Positions 8,340-16,405 of a DNA stretch of 64,000 nucleotides are shown one piece after another. Under the pieces are notes generated by a model that searched no databases, was not told the DNA's origin, and saw only the letters and a list, made by a program, of their open reading frames with translations. Each line of letters begins with the position of its first letter. Position 1 is the first letter of the stretch. This DNA comes from Sporocytophaga myxococcoides (GTDB taxonomy: Bacteria > Bacteroidota > Bacteroidia > Cytophagales > Cytophagaceae), in contig NZ_BBLT01000001.1 of the NCBI RefSeq assembly GCF_000775915.1, positions 124,001 through 188,000 on the forward strand, given 5' to 3'. The position numbers were made by a program, and so were the translations under genes.

Positions 8340-9500
8340 ATGCAGTTATCTTTTGAAGAAGATGCATTGATTTTAATTGCCGGAACCGGACAATTACCAG
8401 AAAGGGTAAAGCATAAGGTTACTGGTATCGACGATCCTAAACTCTTGCAACGGTTAGAAAAGGGATTGTTGACTTTTCTTCATATTATCAGCCCTGACTT
8501 TGATGCGATCTTATATTTAGCAAAGGTTGCAAAAAAGAATTTTGTCCCCTTCCATGTGCTTGGTAAAGTAGATCGCAACAATCCTGATAAAGTAATTAAT
8601 TTCAAAGTAAGAAAAAAGCTACGAAGGCAGGGAGTAAAGAATGTGTATCTTACTGATGACCTAAAAGAATGGAATGCTCTTTCATTCAGATTAAAAAGGA
8701 TGCGAACCAGAATGTGTAATGAACATGGCCCTTTTGATTTTATTGGAGACATTCATGGATGTTATGAGGAGCTGAATGCTTTACTTGATAAGCTTGGTTA
8801 TGTTACTACAGATGCTATAAAAAATAGTACTCTTCAAAAAAAATATTTTCATCCTGATAAAAGAAAATTAGTTTTCCTGGGAGACATGGTGGACAGAGGG
8901 CCGGCAAGTGACAAGGTAATGGAACTTATTCTAGAATTGAATGATCAGAATATAGCTTATGCTGTCCTTGGAAACCATGACGAGAAATTTTTACGCTACC
9001 TGAAAGGTAATCCTGTCAGGGTAAATAGTGGGCTGGAAAGAACAATAAGACAGTTTGAGAGGAAGTCTGAAGCATTTAAAAATAATGTAATACGTTTTCT
9101 GAAAGTCCTGCCTTCTCATTACGTCTTGGATGATGGGCGTATTATTGCTGTTCATGCGGGTATCAGGGAAGATATGCAGGGGAAGGATAAGAGAGAAATA
9201 AAAGACTATTGTGTTTTTGGTGAGCCAGGAGAAACGAAAAAAGATGACGGACTACCTGTAAGGCAGGATTGGGGCCGAGATTATAATGGGAAAGCTAAAG
9301 TTGTATATGGACATACTCCGGTAAAAGAGCCGTTTTGGATTAATAATTCTATAGATATCGACAGTGGATGTGTCTTTGGGGGAAAGCTTACTGCACTTAG
9401 ATATCCCGAAATGGAACTTATTTCGGTAAATGCTTTCGATACATATTCTTCGGGAGTTGATTTTGTGGACTTTAGAAAAGAGTGGAATCTGAAGGATTAA
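8340..9500 (+). CDS. Pnkp-type metallophosphatase with degenerate N-terminal kinase-like domain
   Basis: A 386-aa protein. Residues 131-365 match the central phosphatase of bacterial polynucleotide kinase-phosphatase (Pnkp): EHGPFDFIGDIHGCYEE (D137, H139), GDMVDRGP (D182), GNHDEK (N212, H213), a VHAG His at 272, VYGHTPV (H325) and SGCVFGGKLTALRYPE. Residues 1-130 resemble the Pnkp kinase domain in outline (LILIAGTG, AILYLAKVAKKNFVPFHVLG, RNNPD, LRRQGVKNVYLTDD), but the P-loop GxxxxGKS/T is replaced by GTGQLPERV, so ATP binding is unlikely. The C-terminal ligase domain of full Pnkp is absent. The family removes 2',3'-cyclic or 3' phosphates from RNA ends. It is divergent from the HepT-like gene. 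Confidence 0.82.
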   Translation: MQLSFEEDALILIAGTGQLPERVKHKVTGIDDPKLLQRLEKGLLTFLHIISPDFDAILYLAKVAKKNFVPFHVLGKVDRNNPDKVINFKVRKKLRRQGVKNVYLTDDLKEWNALSFRLKRMRTRMCNEHGPFDFIGDIHGCYEELNALLDKLGYVTTDAIKNSTLQKKYFHPDKRKLVFLGDMVDRGPASDKVMELILELNDQNIAYAVLGNHDEKFLRYLKGNPVRVNSGLERTIRQFERKSEAFKNNVIRFLKVLPSHYVLDDGRIIAVHAGIREDMQGKDKREIKDYCVFGEPGETKKDDGLPVRQDWGRDYNGKAKVVYGHTPVKEPFWINNSIDIDSGCVFGGKLTALRYPEMELISVNAFDTYSSGVDFVDFRKEWNLKD

Positions 9501-9549
9501 AATTTAGTTTGAATTAAAAGAGAAAAGAAAGAGAGTTAGACTGAATCTT

Positions 9550-10053
9550 ATGAAAGATGTATCTCTTGCATTAACTATACTTACAGCCATGATCACACCT
9601 GCCGTGCTGATTTTGGCTACCACTTCGCTTATTGTAGCTACCAGTCAGCGCCTGGGCAGGAATATTGATCGTGCCAGAAACCTGTCTGAAAGACTGATCA
9701 GAAATTTATTTACCAAAAAAGCACTATCGGAAAAAGAACATGTTTATAATCAGTTAAATAAGGTTACACGAAGAACAAGGTTATTGCAAAGAGCTATGAC
9801 TATACTCTATGTAGCTTTGAGTGACTTTGTTGCTACCAGTATATGCATCGGCGTTGTGGAAATAGTGAATATCCGTTTTACATGGTTGCCTTTGGTCCTT
9901 GGGATAATTGGTTCAGGATTAGTATTCTATGCAACTCTGTTGTTGATTTCAGAATCAGGTATAGCATTGATTGCCGTAAGAGAAGAAATGAATTATGTTT
10001 TGGATGTCGGAACTGAAAAGTTCAACTCCAGGCATGAGGAAGATGATATCTGA
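9550..10053 (+). CDS. DUF2721 family membrane protein
   Basis: A 167-aa inner-membrane protein. An N-terminal hydrophobic segment (about 5-30, LALTILTAMITPAVLILATTSLIVATSQRLGR broken into two by a Pro) is followed by a basic helix NIDRARNLSERL and a second pair of hydrophobic segments (about 85-140). The N-terminal motif ending SQRLGRNIDRAR is the DUF2721 hallmark. The family's function is unknown. It follows the Pnkp-like gene by 49 bp and may be cotranscribed with it. Confidence 0.78.
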   Translation: MKDVSLALTILTAMITPAVLILATTSLIVATSQRLGRNIDRARNLSERLIRNLFTKKALSEKEHVYNQLNKVTRRTRLLQRAMTILYVALSDFVATSICIGVVEIVNIRFTWLPLVLGIIGSGLVFYATLLLISESGIALIAVREEMNYVLDVGTEKFNSRHEEDDI

Positions 10054-10201
10054 AATTTATTGAATCCTTTGATTGCTGTAATATCTGTATTCAGAACTAA
10101 ATTAATTTTATTCCACTTACCGGTATTTTTTTGCAGCTCACCGATTTTAATTTTTATTTTTTTATGCGCTTTCTATTTTTGACATATCAATAAGAAAAAA
10201 T

Positions 10202-10939
10202 ATGAAAAAAGATAATTGTTCAAATATGCAAAACTCATCTATCGATGCTTTCTGGTCAGCCCTGTTTTTTATTGGTATCGGAGCCGTTCTATTATTTAAG
10301 AACCTTGAAATATTAATACTACCTTCTTATGTATACACCTGGAAAATGCTTTTGATTTCTTTTGGTGTTTATAATATCCTGCTCCGAAACTGGATGTTCG
10401 GTCTTACTATGGCTGCAATTGGCACTTTCTTTATATTACCCGAAGCGCTGAACATTCCAAAGTTAGAGTTTGGGAAAATATGGCCGGCAATTTTCATATT
10501 AATAGGCTTAGGTATTTTCTTCAAAATGATCTTTCCAAAAAAAAAAGTATTAATCGATTTTAAAAGAGATTCAACAATAGATATAACTGAAGAAAATTAT
10601 ATGGAAACTACTGTCATCTTTAGCGGAGCTGAGAAGCAAATTAGCTCGTATGATTTTAAAGGGGGAAAAGTAACAGCAATCTTCGGAGGTGCTGAAATAG
10701 ACCTTACCAATTGCTACCTTTCCAAAGAAAACAATGTAATTAATATTGTTGCAGTCTGCGGAGGTTTGACACTGGTTGTGCCACATGAGTGGAATGTTCG
10801 TTCTGAACTGGTTACAATTATGGGAGGTTTTGAAGATAAAGCAGCACCTAAAGATAAAAATGCTTACATTGATCCTGCTGCAGAGATTGTGCTTAAAGGA
10901 ACTTTGGTAATGGGAGGCGTTGAAATTAAAAGAGGGTAA
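10202..10939 (+). CDS. LiaF-like membrane protein (LiaF transmembrane + cell-wall-active antibiotics response domains)
   Basis: A 245-aa protein. Three to four hydrophobic segments in residues 14-115 form the LiaF transmembrane domain (FWSALFFIGIGAVLLF, IWPAIFILIGLGIFF). They are followed by a C-terminal beta-solenoid-like domain with repeated FSGAEK, IFGGAEIDL, VCGGLTLVVP, IMGGFED and VMGGVEIKRG motifs, each a strand-Gly-Gly turn. In Firmicutes LiaF restrains the LiaRS envelope-stress system. Here the gene abuts a LytS-like kinase (ATG 2 bp after its stop) and a LytTR regulator, so an analogous envelope-sensing role is a reasonable inference. Confidence 0.85.
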   Translation: MKKDNCSNMQNSSIDAFWSALFFIGIGAVLLFKNLEILILPSYVYTWKMLLISFGVYNILLRNWMFGLTMAAIGTFFILPEALNIPKLEFGKIWPAIFILIGLGIFFKMIFPKKKVLIDFKRDSTIDITEENYMETTVIFSGAEKQISSYDFKGGKVTAIFGGAEIDLTNCYLSKENNVINIVAVCGGLTLVVPHEWNVRSELVTIMGGFEDKAAPKDKNAYIDPAAEIVLKGTLVMGGVEIKRG

Positions 10940-10940
10940 G

Positions 10941-11996
10941 ATGATTCACCCTTTTACCGGAAAAATTAAACAACTTTATTTTTATATCACTGTTTGGGTA
11001 TTGATTTCAATTGCTCATACAGTGATTGTATTTATTTTATATCAACAGGCCCTTCTCCAGGCATTTCTGGATGCAGCGGTTTTTAATTTTTTATTTTCCT
11101 TCACTGGACTTAGCCTCTGGTACATGGTCAGGTATCTTAATTTTGCAAATCAGACTTTCTATTTTATCTGTACAAATTACCTGGGAGCGGCAGTGGTATA
11201 TGTATTATTATCTGTTGGTTCAGGTTATTTGATATTGAATGCAATAAATACTGGTAATTCTGAATACTTAGAGTTTCTTGACGACTCTTTACCTTGGAGA
11301 TGTATTTCCGGAATCTTTTATTTCCTGGCTTTTATTTTGAGTTATTATTTGATAATGTTTTCCAGGACTATAAAGGAAAAGCAGTTAAAGGAGGCTGAGC
11401 TGAAGTCTGCTATTCAGGAAACAGAGCTGTCGATGTTGAAATCTCAGCTCAATCCTCATTTTATATTCAACAGCCTTAATTCAATCAATGCATTGACTAT
11501 ACTTGATCCGAAAGCTGCAGGTGAAATGATTGTCAATCTTTCCACCTTTTTAAGAAAATCCCTTGATCAGGGCAAGATCTCCTTAATCAATATTGAAGAA
11601 GAGCTTGAAACCATAAATTTGTATCTTGATATTGAAAAAATACGTTTTGGAGAAAAGTTGCGGATAGGATTAGATATTAATGATTCTGTGATTGGTTCCT
11701 TAATACCACCAATGTTGCTCCAGCCATTGGTGGAGAATGCTGTGAAGCACGGAGTTTATGAAAGCCTTGAAAGTATTGTAGTTTCAATCAATGCTCAACT
11801 TATAAATGATTTCTTACATATTTCTATTGAGAATTCATTTGACCCTGAAATAAAAAAGGAAAGCCGCAAAGGAATAGGGTTGAGGAATGTTGCGCAAAGA
11901 TTATTCCTTACTTTTGGAAGATCTGACCTGTTAAAAGTTAAAATAGAACATCATAAATTTCGTGTAGATGTTCTTATTCCTCAAAAACAAATATGA
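10941..11996 (+). CDS. LytS/YehU-type sensor histidine kinase
   Basis: A 351-aa membrane kinase. The ATG at 10941 is chosen over an upstream TTG (10920) that overlaps the LiaF-like gene. Four hydrophobic segments in residues 13-140 form the sensor, followed by a coiled-coil (KEKQLKEAELKSAIQETELSML) and the His_kinase family H-box LKSQLNPHFIFNSLNSIN, whose His is the phosphorylation site. The N-box is LLQPLVENAVKHGV and the glycine motif is KGIGLRNVAQRL. Its last codon overlaps the start of the LytTR regulator gene by 4 bp (ATGA), so the two are translationally coupled partners. Confidence 0.92.
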   Translation: MIHPFTGKIKQLYFYITVWVLISIAHTVIVFILYQQALLQAFLDAAVFNFLFSFTGLSLWYMVRYLNFANQTFYFICTNYLGAAVVYVLLSVGSGYLILNAINTGNSEYLEFLDDSLPWRCISGIFYFLAFILSYYLIMFSRTIKEKQLKEAELKSAIQETELSMLKSQLNPHFIFNSLNSINALTILDPKAAGEMIVNLSTFLRKSLDQGKISLINIEEELETINLYLDIEKIRFGEKLRIGLDINDSVIGSLIPPMLLQPLVENAVKHGVYESLESIVVSINAQLINDFLHISIENSFDPEIKKESRKGIGLRNVAQRLFLTFGRSDLLKVKIEHHKFRVDVLIPQKQI

Positions 11997-12742
11997 CTAA
12001 GTATAAGGTAATCATTACGGATGATGAGCCACTGGCAAGAAGTCTTATAAGATCGTATCTGAAAGATGATTTTGAAATGGAAGTAATTGCTGAATGTGGT
12101 GATGGTTTTTCTGCATTAAAATCTGTTCAGGAATTGCAACCTGATCTTCTTTTTCTGGATATACAAATGCCTAAGCTGACAGGTTTTGAAATGCTTGAGC
12201 TGATGGAAAGTCCTCCTTTGATTATTTTTTCAACAGCTTTTGATGAATATGCACTAAAAGCGTTTGAAATGAATGCTGCAGACTATCTTCTGAAGCCTTA
12301 CTCCAGAGAGCGGTTTGAACAGGCAATTAAAAAAGCAAAAGTAAGGCTTCAACAAGGTAAATCTGTAATTGAAGCTTCTGGAATCAACAATACCTTAAAA
12401 CAAAAGGTTGGTACACTAGAAAGGATCGCAGTTAAAACAGGCAATAAAATCAATGTGGTTCAGGTAAATGATGTTTTTTATATTGAAGCACAGGACGATT
12501 ATGTTATGATTTATTGTGAAGCAGGAAAATTTTTAAAACAGCAAACGATGAAATATTTCGAAGATGCTCTTGATCCTGCAATTTTTATGAGGGTTCACAG
12601 ATCTTATATTGTTAACCTTAATGAGATTACTCAGATTGAGCCTTATGAAAAGGACAGTCATCTTATTGTCTTACGTAACGGAGCTAAAATACCTGTAAGC
12701 AGAAGTAATTATTCCGAATTGAGAAAGACCCTTAATTTTTAA
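11993..12742 (+). CDS. LytTR-family response regulator
   Basis: A 249-aa regulator. The receiver domain (1-120) has the acidic pair D10-D11, phospho-acceptor D56 in LFLDIQMP, a Ser/Thr in FSTAFDEYA and the Lys in YLLKPYSRER. A LytTR DNA-binding domain (about 140-245) follows, with VFYIEAQDDYVMIY, FMRVHRSYIVNLNEI and the final RNGAKIPVSRSNYSELRKTL. It is the output of the LytS-like kinase immediately upstream, with a 4-bp overlap. LytTR proteins bind direct repeats; no such repeat was recognised near the operon. Confidence 0.94.
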   Translation: MTKYKVIITDDEPLARSLIRSYLKDDFEMEVIAECGDGFSALKSVQELQPDLLFLDIQMPKLTGFEMLELMESPPLIIFSTAFDEYALKAFEMNAADYLLKPYSRERFEQAIKKAKVRLQQGKSVIEASGINNTLKQKVGTLERIAVKTGNKINVVQVNDVFYIEAQDDYVMIYCEAGKFLKQQTMKYFEDALDPAIFMRVHRSYIVNLNEITQIEPYEKDSHLIVLRNGAKIPVSRSNYSELRKTLNF

Positions 12743-12810
12743 TCTTCTATATAAGCCTGTTTTAAACATCAATCAATACAAAGAGTATTCATAGGTGTAA
12801 TTGTTGCTCT

Positions 12811-13630
12811 ATGACACCAGCAGTTTACATTCTATTGGCTAAAATGTTCCTGTTCTGGATTAATGAATGGTTTATAACATTAGTTGTGCTGCTTATCATG
12901 TTTATTGGTTTTGAAACAGGTTTCAGGATGGGAATTAAAAGCCCGGCTGTGAGCGATGAAAAGAGAAGGAGTGTAGTTACAAATTTTCAAGTAGGCTTGA
13001 TAAGTCTCCTTGGACTAATGATTGCATTTACCTTTGCAATGGCTGTTTCCAGATTTGATGATGGTCGTACTCTTTTATCAGAAGAAACGGATGCGATAGA
13101 AACGGCTTATTACAGATGCGACCTTTTACCTGTTTCCACCAGGAGACAGCTGCATAAAGCATTAAGAGAATATATTGATATAAGGCTTTTGTTTTATCAA
13201 CCCAATCTGGATGAGTCCAAAGTTTTCGGCTGTAAATAATCATACCAGAGAAATCCAGAATAAATTATGATCCTATACTCCTGAAATTACGAAGGAATTA
13301 CCTGACTATCTGGCAGCGGTTGTAATTGAATCTCTGAATAAACTTATCGATGCGAGTAATAAACGTTATATAGCTATGGAGAATCATGTTCCAGAGCCAA
13401 TCTTTTTCCTATTGTTTCTGATATCTGTCTTAACCAATGTCGCAGTTGGGTATAGCTGTGGAATTGCTTCAGACAGACATATATTCTTTACCCTCTTGTT
13501 TTCATTATGTGTGTGCACTATTTTCTATAGTGATATTATAGATCTGGACAGGCCAAGGAGAGGAATGATACTGGTAAGTCAGGTTAGTTTGATAGAATTG
13601 AAAAAAACAATAGAGAAGAAGCATATATAG
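12811..13630 (+). pseudogene. DUF4239 (bestrophin-like) membrane protein gene with a frameshift and an internal stop
   Basis: The first frame from the ATG at 12811 encodes two membrane segments and the family motif VGLISLLGLMIAFTFAMAVSRFDDGR, then stops at 13239. A +1 shift near 13216-13222 (AAAGTTTT) restores a frame reading KFSAVNNHTREIQNKL. That frame meets a TGA at 13268-13270, where relatives normally have Trp (TGG), then continues SYTPEITKELPDYLAAVVIESLNKLID and on through membrane segments to IDLDRPRRGMILVSQVSLIEL, the conserved C-terminus. Two independent lesions make sequencing error alone less likely. The intact product would be about 272 aa, with two N-terminal and two C-terminal membrane segments. 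Its function is unknown. Confidence 0.72.
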
Positions 13631-13640
13631 GCAGAAAAAA

Positions 13641-13670
13641 ATCAAGCTTTCACTATGCTGAAAGCTTGAT
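13641..13670. terminator. Bidirectional terminator
   Basis: A perfect 12-bp inverted repeat ATCAAGCTTTCA (13641-13652) / TGAAAGCTTGAT (13659-13670) with a 6-nt loop. T runs follow on both strands (GTCTTTTTC on plus; the complement of AGAAAAAA on minus). The stop codon of the minus-strand 80-aa gene lies in the loop. Confidence 0.88.
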
Positions 13671-13895
13671 GTCTTTTTCTGTTATTAGTTCCCATTTTTT
13701 TGCGATCAATGCTTCTTTAGTGATGATAAGGCTGATCGGGTTTTCTTCTTCCTGTACTATAGGATAGGGACTTAATCTGAAACTGTTTTTATTTTGATGA
13801 TAGGAGTTAATTTTGTATATCCTTCCTTTAGGATTTCTTAATATATCTTCAGGTTTCAGTTCAATTGCTTCGGTAATTAAAGTTTTCTCTTCCAT
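13653..13895 (-). CDS. Hypothetical protein
   Basis: An 80-aa soluble protein, unrecognised. It begins MEEKTLITEAIELKPEDILRNPKGRIYKIN and has a central strand-rich part with LSPYPIVQEEENPISLIITKEAL. There is no signal peptide, no cysteine and no membrane segment. Its stop codon lies inside the hairpin of a strong terminator, which supports it being a real transcript end. Function cannot be inferred. Confidence 0.6.
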   Translation of the reverse strand: MEEKTLITEAIELKPEDILRNPKGRIYKINSYHQNKNSFRLSPYPIVQEEENPISLIITKEALIAKKWELITEKDIKLSA

Positions 13896-14131
13896 TTTAG
13901 TATAATCATTTCCATTAGTCTTTATAAAGGCTGAAAAATGTGATTGCTGTAATTTCTTACACGGTGATTAATTCGAATTAATATTCAGTTTCATCAAACT
14001 CAGCCTTCGGGTTATAATTAATTAACCATGTGAGTAAATAACCAGCATGAAATACATTTTGTTTGGATTAAACAAAGAAGCGTTTTGGAAAAAATTAGTT
14101 TAAGGGCATCAAATCTGTATTTATTTCATAT

Positions 14132-14935
14132 TCATGATCTTTTAAAGGCAGTGGTTAAAATAGAATATAGTTCAGGATGTTTATTTTTAAACTTATCAGG
14201 ATTTTCAAAAAAGTATTCACAAACAACAGCGAAAAATTCTGCAGAATTGGTAACGCCGTAAGGGTTAATATCAGAATGCCCCTTTTTGATTTTTTCTATT
14301 TCCTTATACATCAAGTCTGTCCAAGGCCTAACCAGGTTAGGGGGTAATATTGATTTCGGAATGCCATCAATAGATCCATCAGTTTCGTCAATAAGATGAG
14401 CGAATTCATGAAAGCCAAGATTATCCTTACCATTCATATATGCAAATCCACGAATGAGGGATTGCATGGATAGAAGCATAATATGCCTGTTCTGAAAAGG
14501 TCTAACCTGTCCGAGTAATGTTCCACCACGCTCAGGATCATTTGGCTGATTAGGATTTACTTCTTCATCGTAAATCAGTATTTCAACAAGATTGAAATAG
14601 TCCCATTCATCAAAATAAAATATAGGAATAATAGCACTCGAAGCAGCAAGTAGCCGAAGTTCATCACTTATTTCAATCTCTACTCCGGTGATTCTTATAT
14701 TATTGAGAAATAATTTGATCTTATTTTCATATCTTATTTTTTGAAGATCATCAAGTTCATGGTAAAAAGATATTGCTTTGTTCAGGAATTCTTTCCAGCT
14801 TTCAGGGAATGGTTCATTCAGAATTTTCTCCTTTTTCTTTTTCTCACTTTTTATCCAGAATGAAATAAAAAAAACAATACCTGCAATAGCGATTATCAAA
14901 AAAAGGAAGGGGAATAGATAAAAAGATGGAAACAT
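14132..14935 (-). CDS. mtfA: MtfA-type zinc-dependent peptidase (M90 family)
   Basis: A 267-aa protein with one N-terminal membrane anchor (about 6-28), which E. coli MtfA lacks, followed by the peptidase domain. The zinc motif HEFAH is at 176-180 in NLGFHEFAHLIDETDGSIDGIP, and the downstream SAEFFAVVCEYFFENP provides the third ligand, as in MtfA. E. coli MtfA binds the glucose repressor Mlc and has aminopeptidase activity. No Mlc homologue is seen here, so only the peptidase role is transferred. It starts 3 bp after the stop of recQ and is probably cotranscribed with it. Confidence 0.87.
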   Translation of the reverse strand: MFPSFYLFPFLFLIIAIAGIVFFISFWIKSEKKKKEKILNEPFPESWKEFLNKAISFYHELDDLQKIRYENKIKLFLNNIRITGVEIEISDELRLLAASSAIIPIFYFDEWDYFNLVEILIYDEEVNPNQPNDPERGGTLLGQVRPFQNRHIMLLSMQSLIRGFAYMNGKDNLGFHEFAHLIDETDGSIDGIPKSILPPNLVRPWTDLMYKEIEKIKKGHSDINPYGVTNSAEFFAVVCEYFFENPDKFKNKHPELYSILTTAFKRS

Positions 14936-14938
14936 TAT

Positions 14939-16183
14939 TTATTGAGCTGTATAGGGCGAAAATAACTGAGTCTGGGGATTTTCATTTGCATTCATGCAAA
15001 CATCGCAGGAGCCACAATTTTCAGTGTCATAGGTGTCCCCGAAATACTCCAGCAGATATTTTCTTCTACAGGTATTTATTTCGCAGAATTCAGCCATTCT
15101 ACCCAGCTTTTTGTACATAAGTGCTGTTTGTTCCGAGTTGTTCTCAACTTCAACATAACGTTTCATTTTGGAGACATCAGCGCTGCTATAGAATAGTATA
15201 GCTTCACTAGGATTACCATCCCTTCCTGCTCTCCCTGTTTCCTGATAATATCCTTCAATATTTTTAGGCAAATCCATATGTACCACATATCTGACATCAG
15301 GCTTGTCTATTCCCATTCCAAAGGCAATAGTGGCAACAATGATTTTTACTTCCCCTTTGATAAAGGCATCCTGATTCTGGTCTCTTACCCATTTGTCAAG
15401 ACCGGCGTGATAGGGTCTTGCATTGTATCCTTCAAGACGAAGTTTGGCAGCAAGTTCTTCTGCTGATTTTCTTGAGAATACATAAATGATTCCGCATTCT
15501 TGCCTTCTTGGTCTCAGGTAAGAAACCAGCTTAGCATAGCCGTCTTTTTTAGCTCTAACGTGGTATTTAATATTAGGTCTGTTAAATCCTGCCACTAATA
15601 TTTCCGGTTCTTTCAGCTGCAGTTGTTGAATTATATCATTTCTTGTAAGCTCGTCAGCCGTGGCAGTTAAAGCAATTACCGGTACTCCAGGAAATTTATT
15701 ACGCAGCTCTCCCAGTTGAAGAAACTCAGGCCTGAAGTCGTGCCCCCATTGGGAAATACAGTGAGCTTCATCAACTGCTATAAGAGAAACTTTTACTGAT
15801 TTTAATAGCTCCATTAGTTCGTTTTCTTCCCCAAAGAACCTTTCAGGAGCCAGATATAAAATTTTTAATTGTTGGTTTTCAATTTTCTCAAGTGTGTCCA
15901 GTCGTTCACTTATCCCTATAGTAGAATTGAGGCAGGCGGCTTCTACTCCTTTAGCCCTGAGAGTATTCACCTGATCCTTCATAAGAGCAAGCAGGGGTGA
16001 TACTACAATCGTTAATCCTTCGAATACAAGGGCCGGAACCTGATAGCAAAGTGATTTGCCCCCACCAGTGGGCATGAGGACAAAAGTGTCTCTTCCTGAT
16101 AATATACTTCTGATTGCATTTTCCTGCTCAAACCTGAAAGCAGAATAACCAAATACATTCTGAAGAACCTGCAATGAATCCAT
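14939..16183 (-). CDS. recQ: RecQ family ATP-dependent DNA helicase, short form
   Basis: A 414-aa superfamily 2 helicase. Motifs include MPTGGGKSLCYQ (Walker A), SPLLALMKDQ, AVDEAHCISQWGHDFRP (DEAH box), TATADELT, YHAGL and YQETGRAGRDG. A zinc-binding region follows (C-x5-C-R-x16-C-x2-C-x2-C, from CEINTC to CGSCDVC). The protein ends about 25 residues after the zinc cysteines, so both the winged-helix part of RQC and the HRDC domain of the ~610-aa E. coli enzyme are missing. The 5' start at 16183 gives MDSLQVLQNVFGYSAFRFEQ, a normal RecQ N-terminus. It forms an operon with mtfA. Confidence 0.9.
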   Translation of the reverse strand: MDSLQVLQNVFGYSAFRFEQENAIRSILSGRDTFVLMPTGGGKSLCYQVPALVFEGLTIVVSPLLALMKDQVNTLRAKGVEAACLNSTIGISERLDTLEKIENQQLKILYLAPERFFGEENELMELLKSVKVSLIAVDEAHCISQWGHDFRPEFLQLGELRNKFPGVPVIALTATADELTRNDIIQQLQLKEPEILVAGFNRPNIKYHVRAKKDGYAKLVSYLRPRRQECGIIYVFSRKSAEELAAKLRLEGYNARPYHAGLDKWVRDQNQDAFIKGEVKIIVATIAFGMGIDKPDVRYVVHMDLPKNIEGYYQETGRAGRDGNPSEAILFYSSADVSKMKRYVEVENNSEQTALMYKKLGRMAEFCEINTCRRKYLLEYFGDTYDTENCGSCDVCMNANENPQTQLFSPYTAQ

Positions 16184-16405
16184 CTGTGAAGATCAAAAGA
16201 AATTTGTAAAAGCCAATTTTAAAAATAAGTGTTTTTTTTATTTGATAACATGGCTAATTTTGAACAACTTATTAACATTTGCTTTCTGAGTTTATTCTTG
16301 ATTTGCAGTTGTTTATATTTATAATAGTTGAAAAGTAATCAGAAAAGCATTTAATAGCTCTAGTCCTTTTCTGTTTTTCTAGCTCCTCTAACGAACAAGA
16401 AATCG

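Noticed and set aside
7456-9500. HepT-like and Pnkp-like genes as a toxin/repair cassette
   Set aside because: They are divergent with separate leaders and the HepT-like protein lacks catalytic residues, so adjacency alone does not support a functional cassette.
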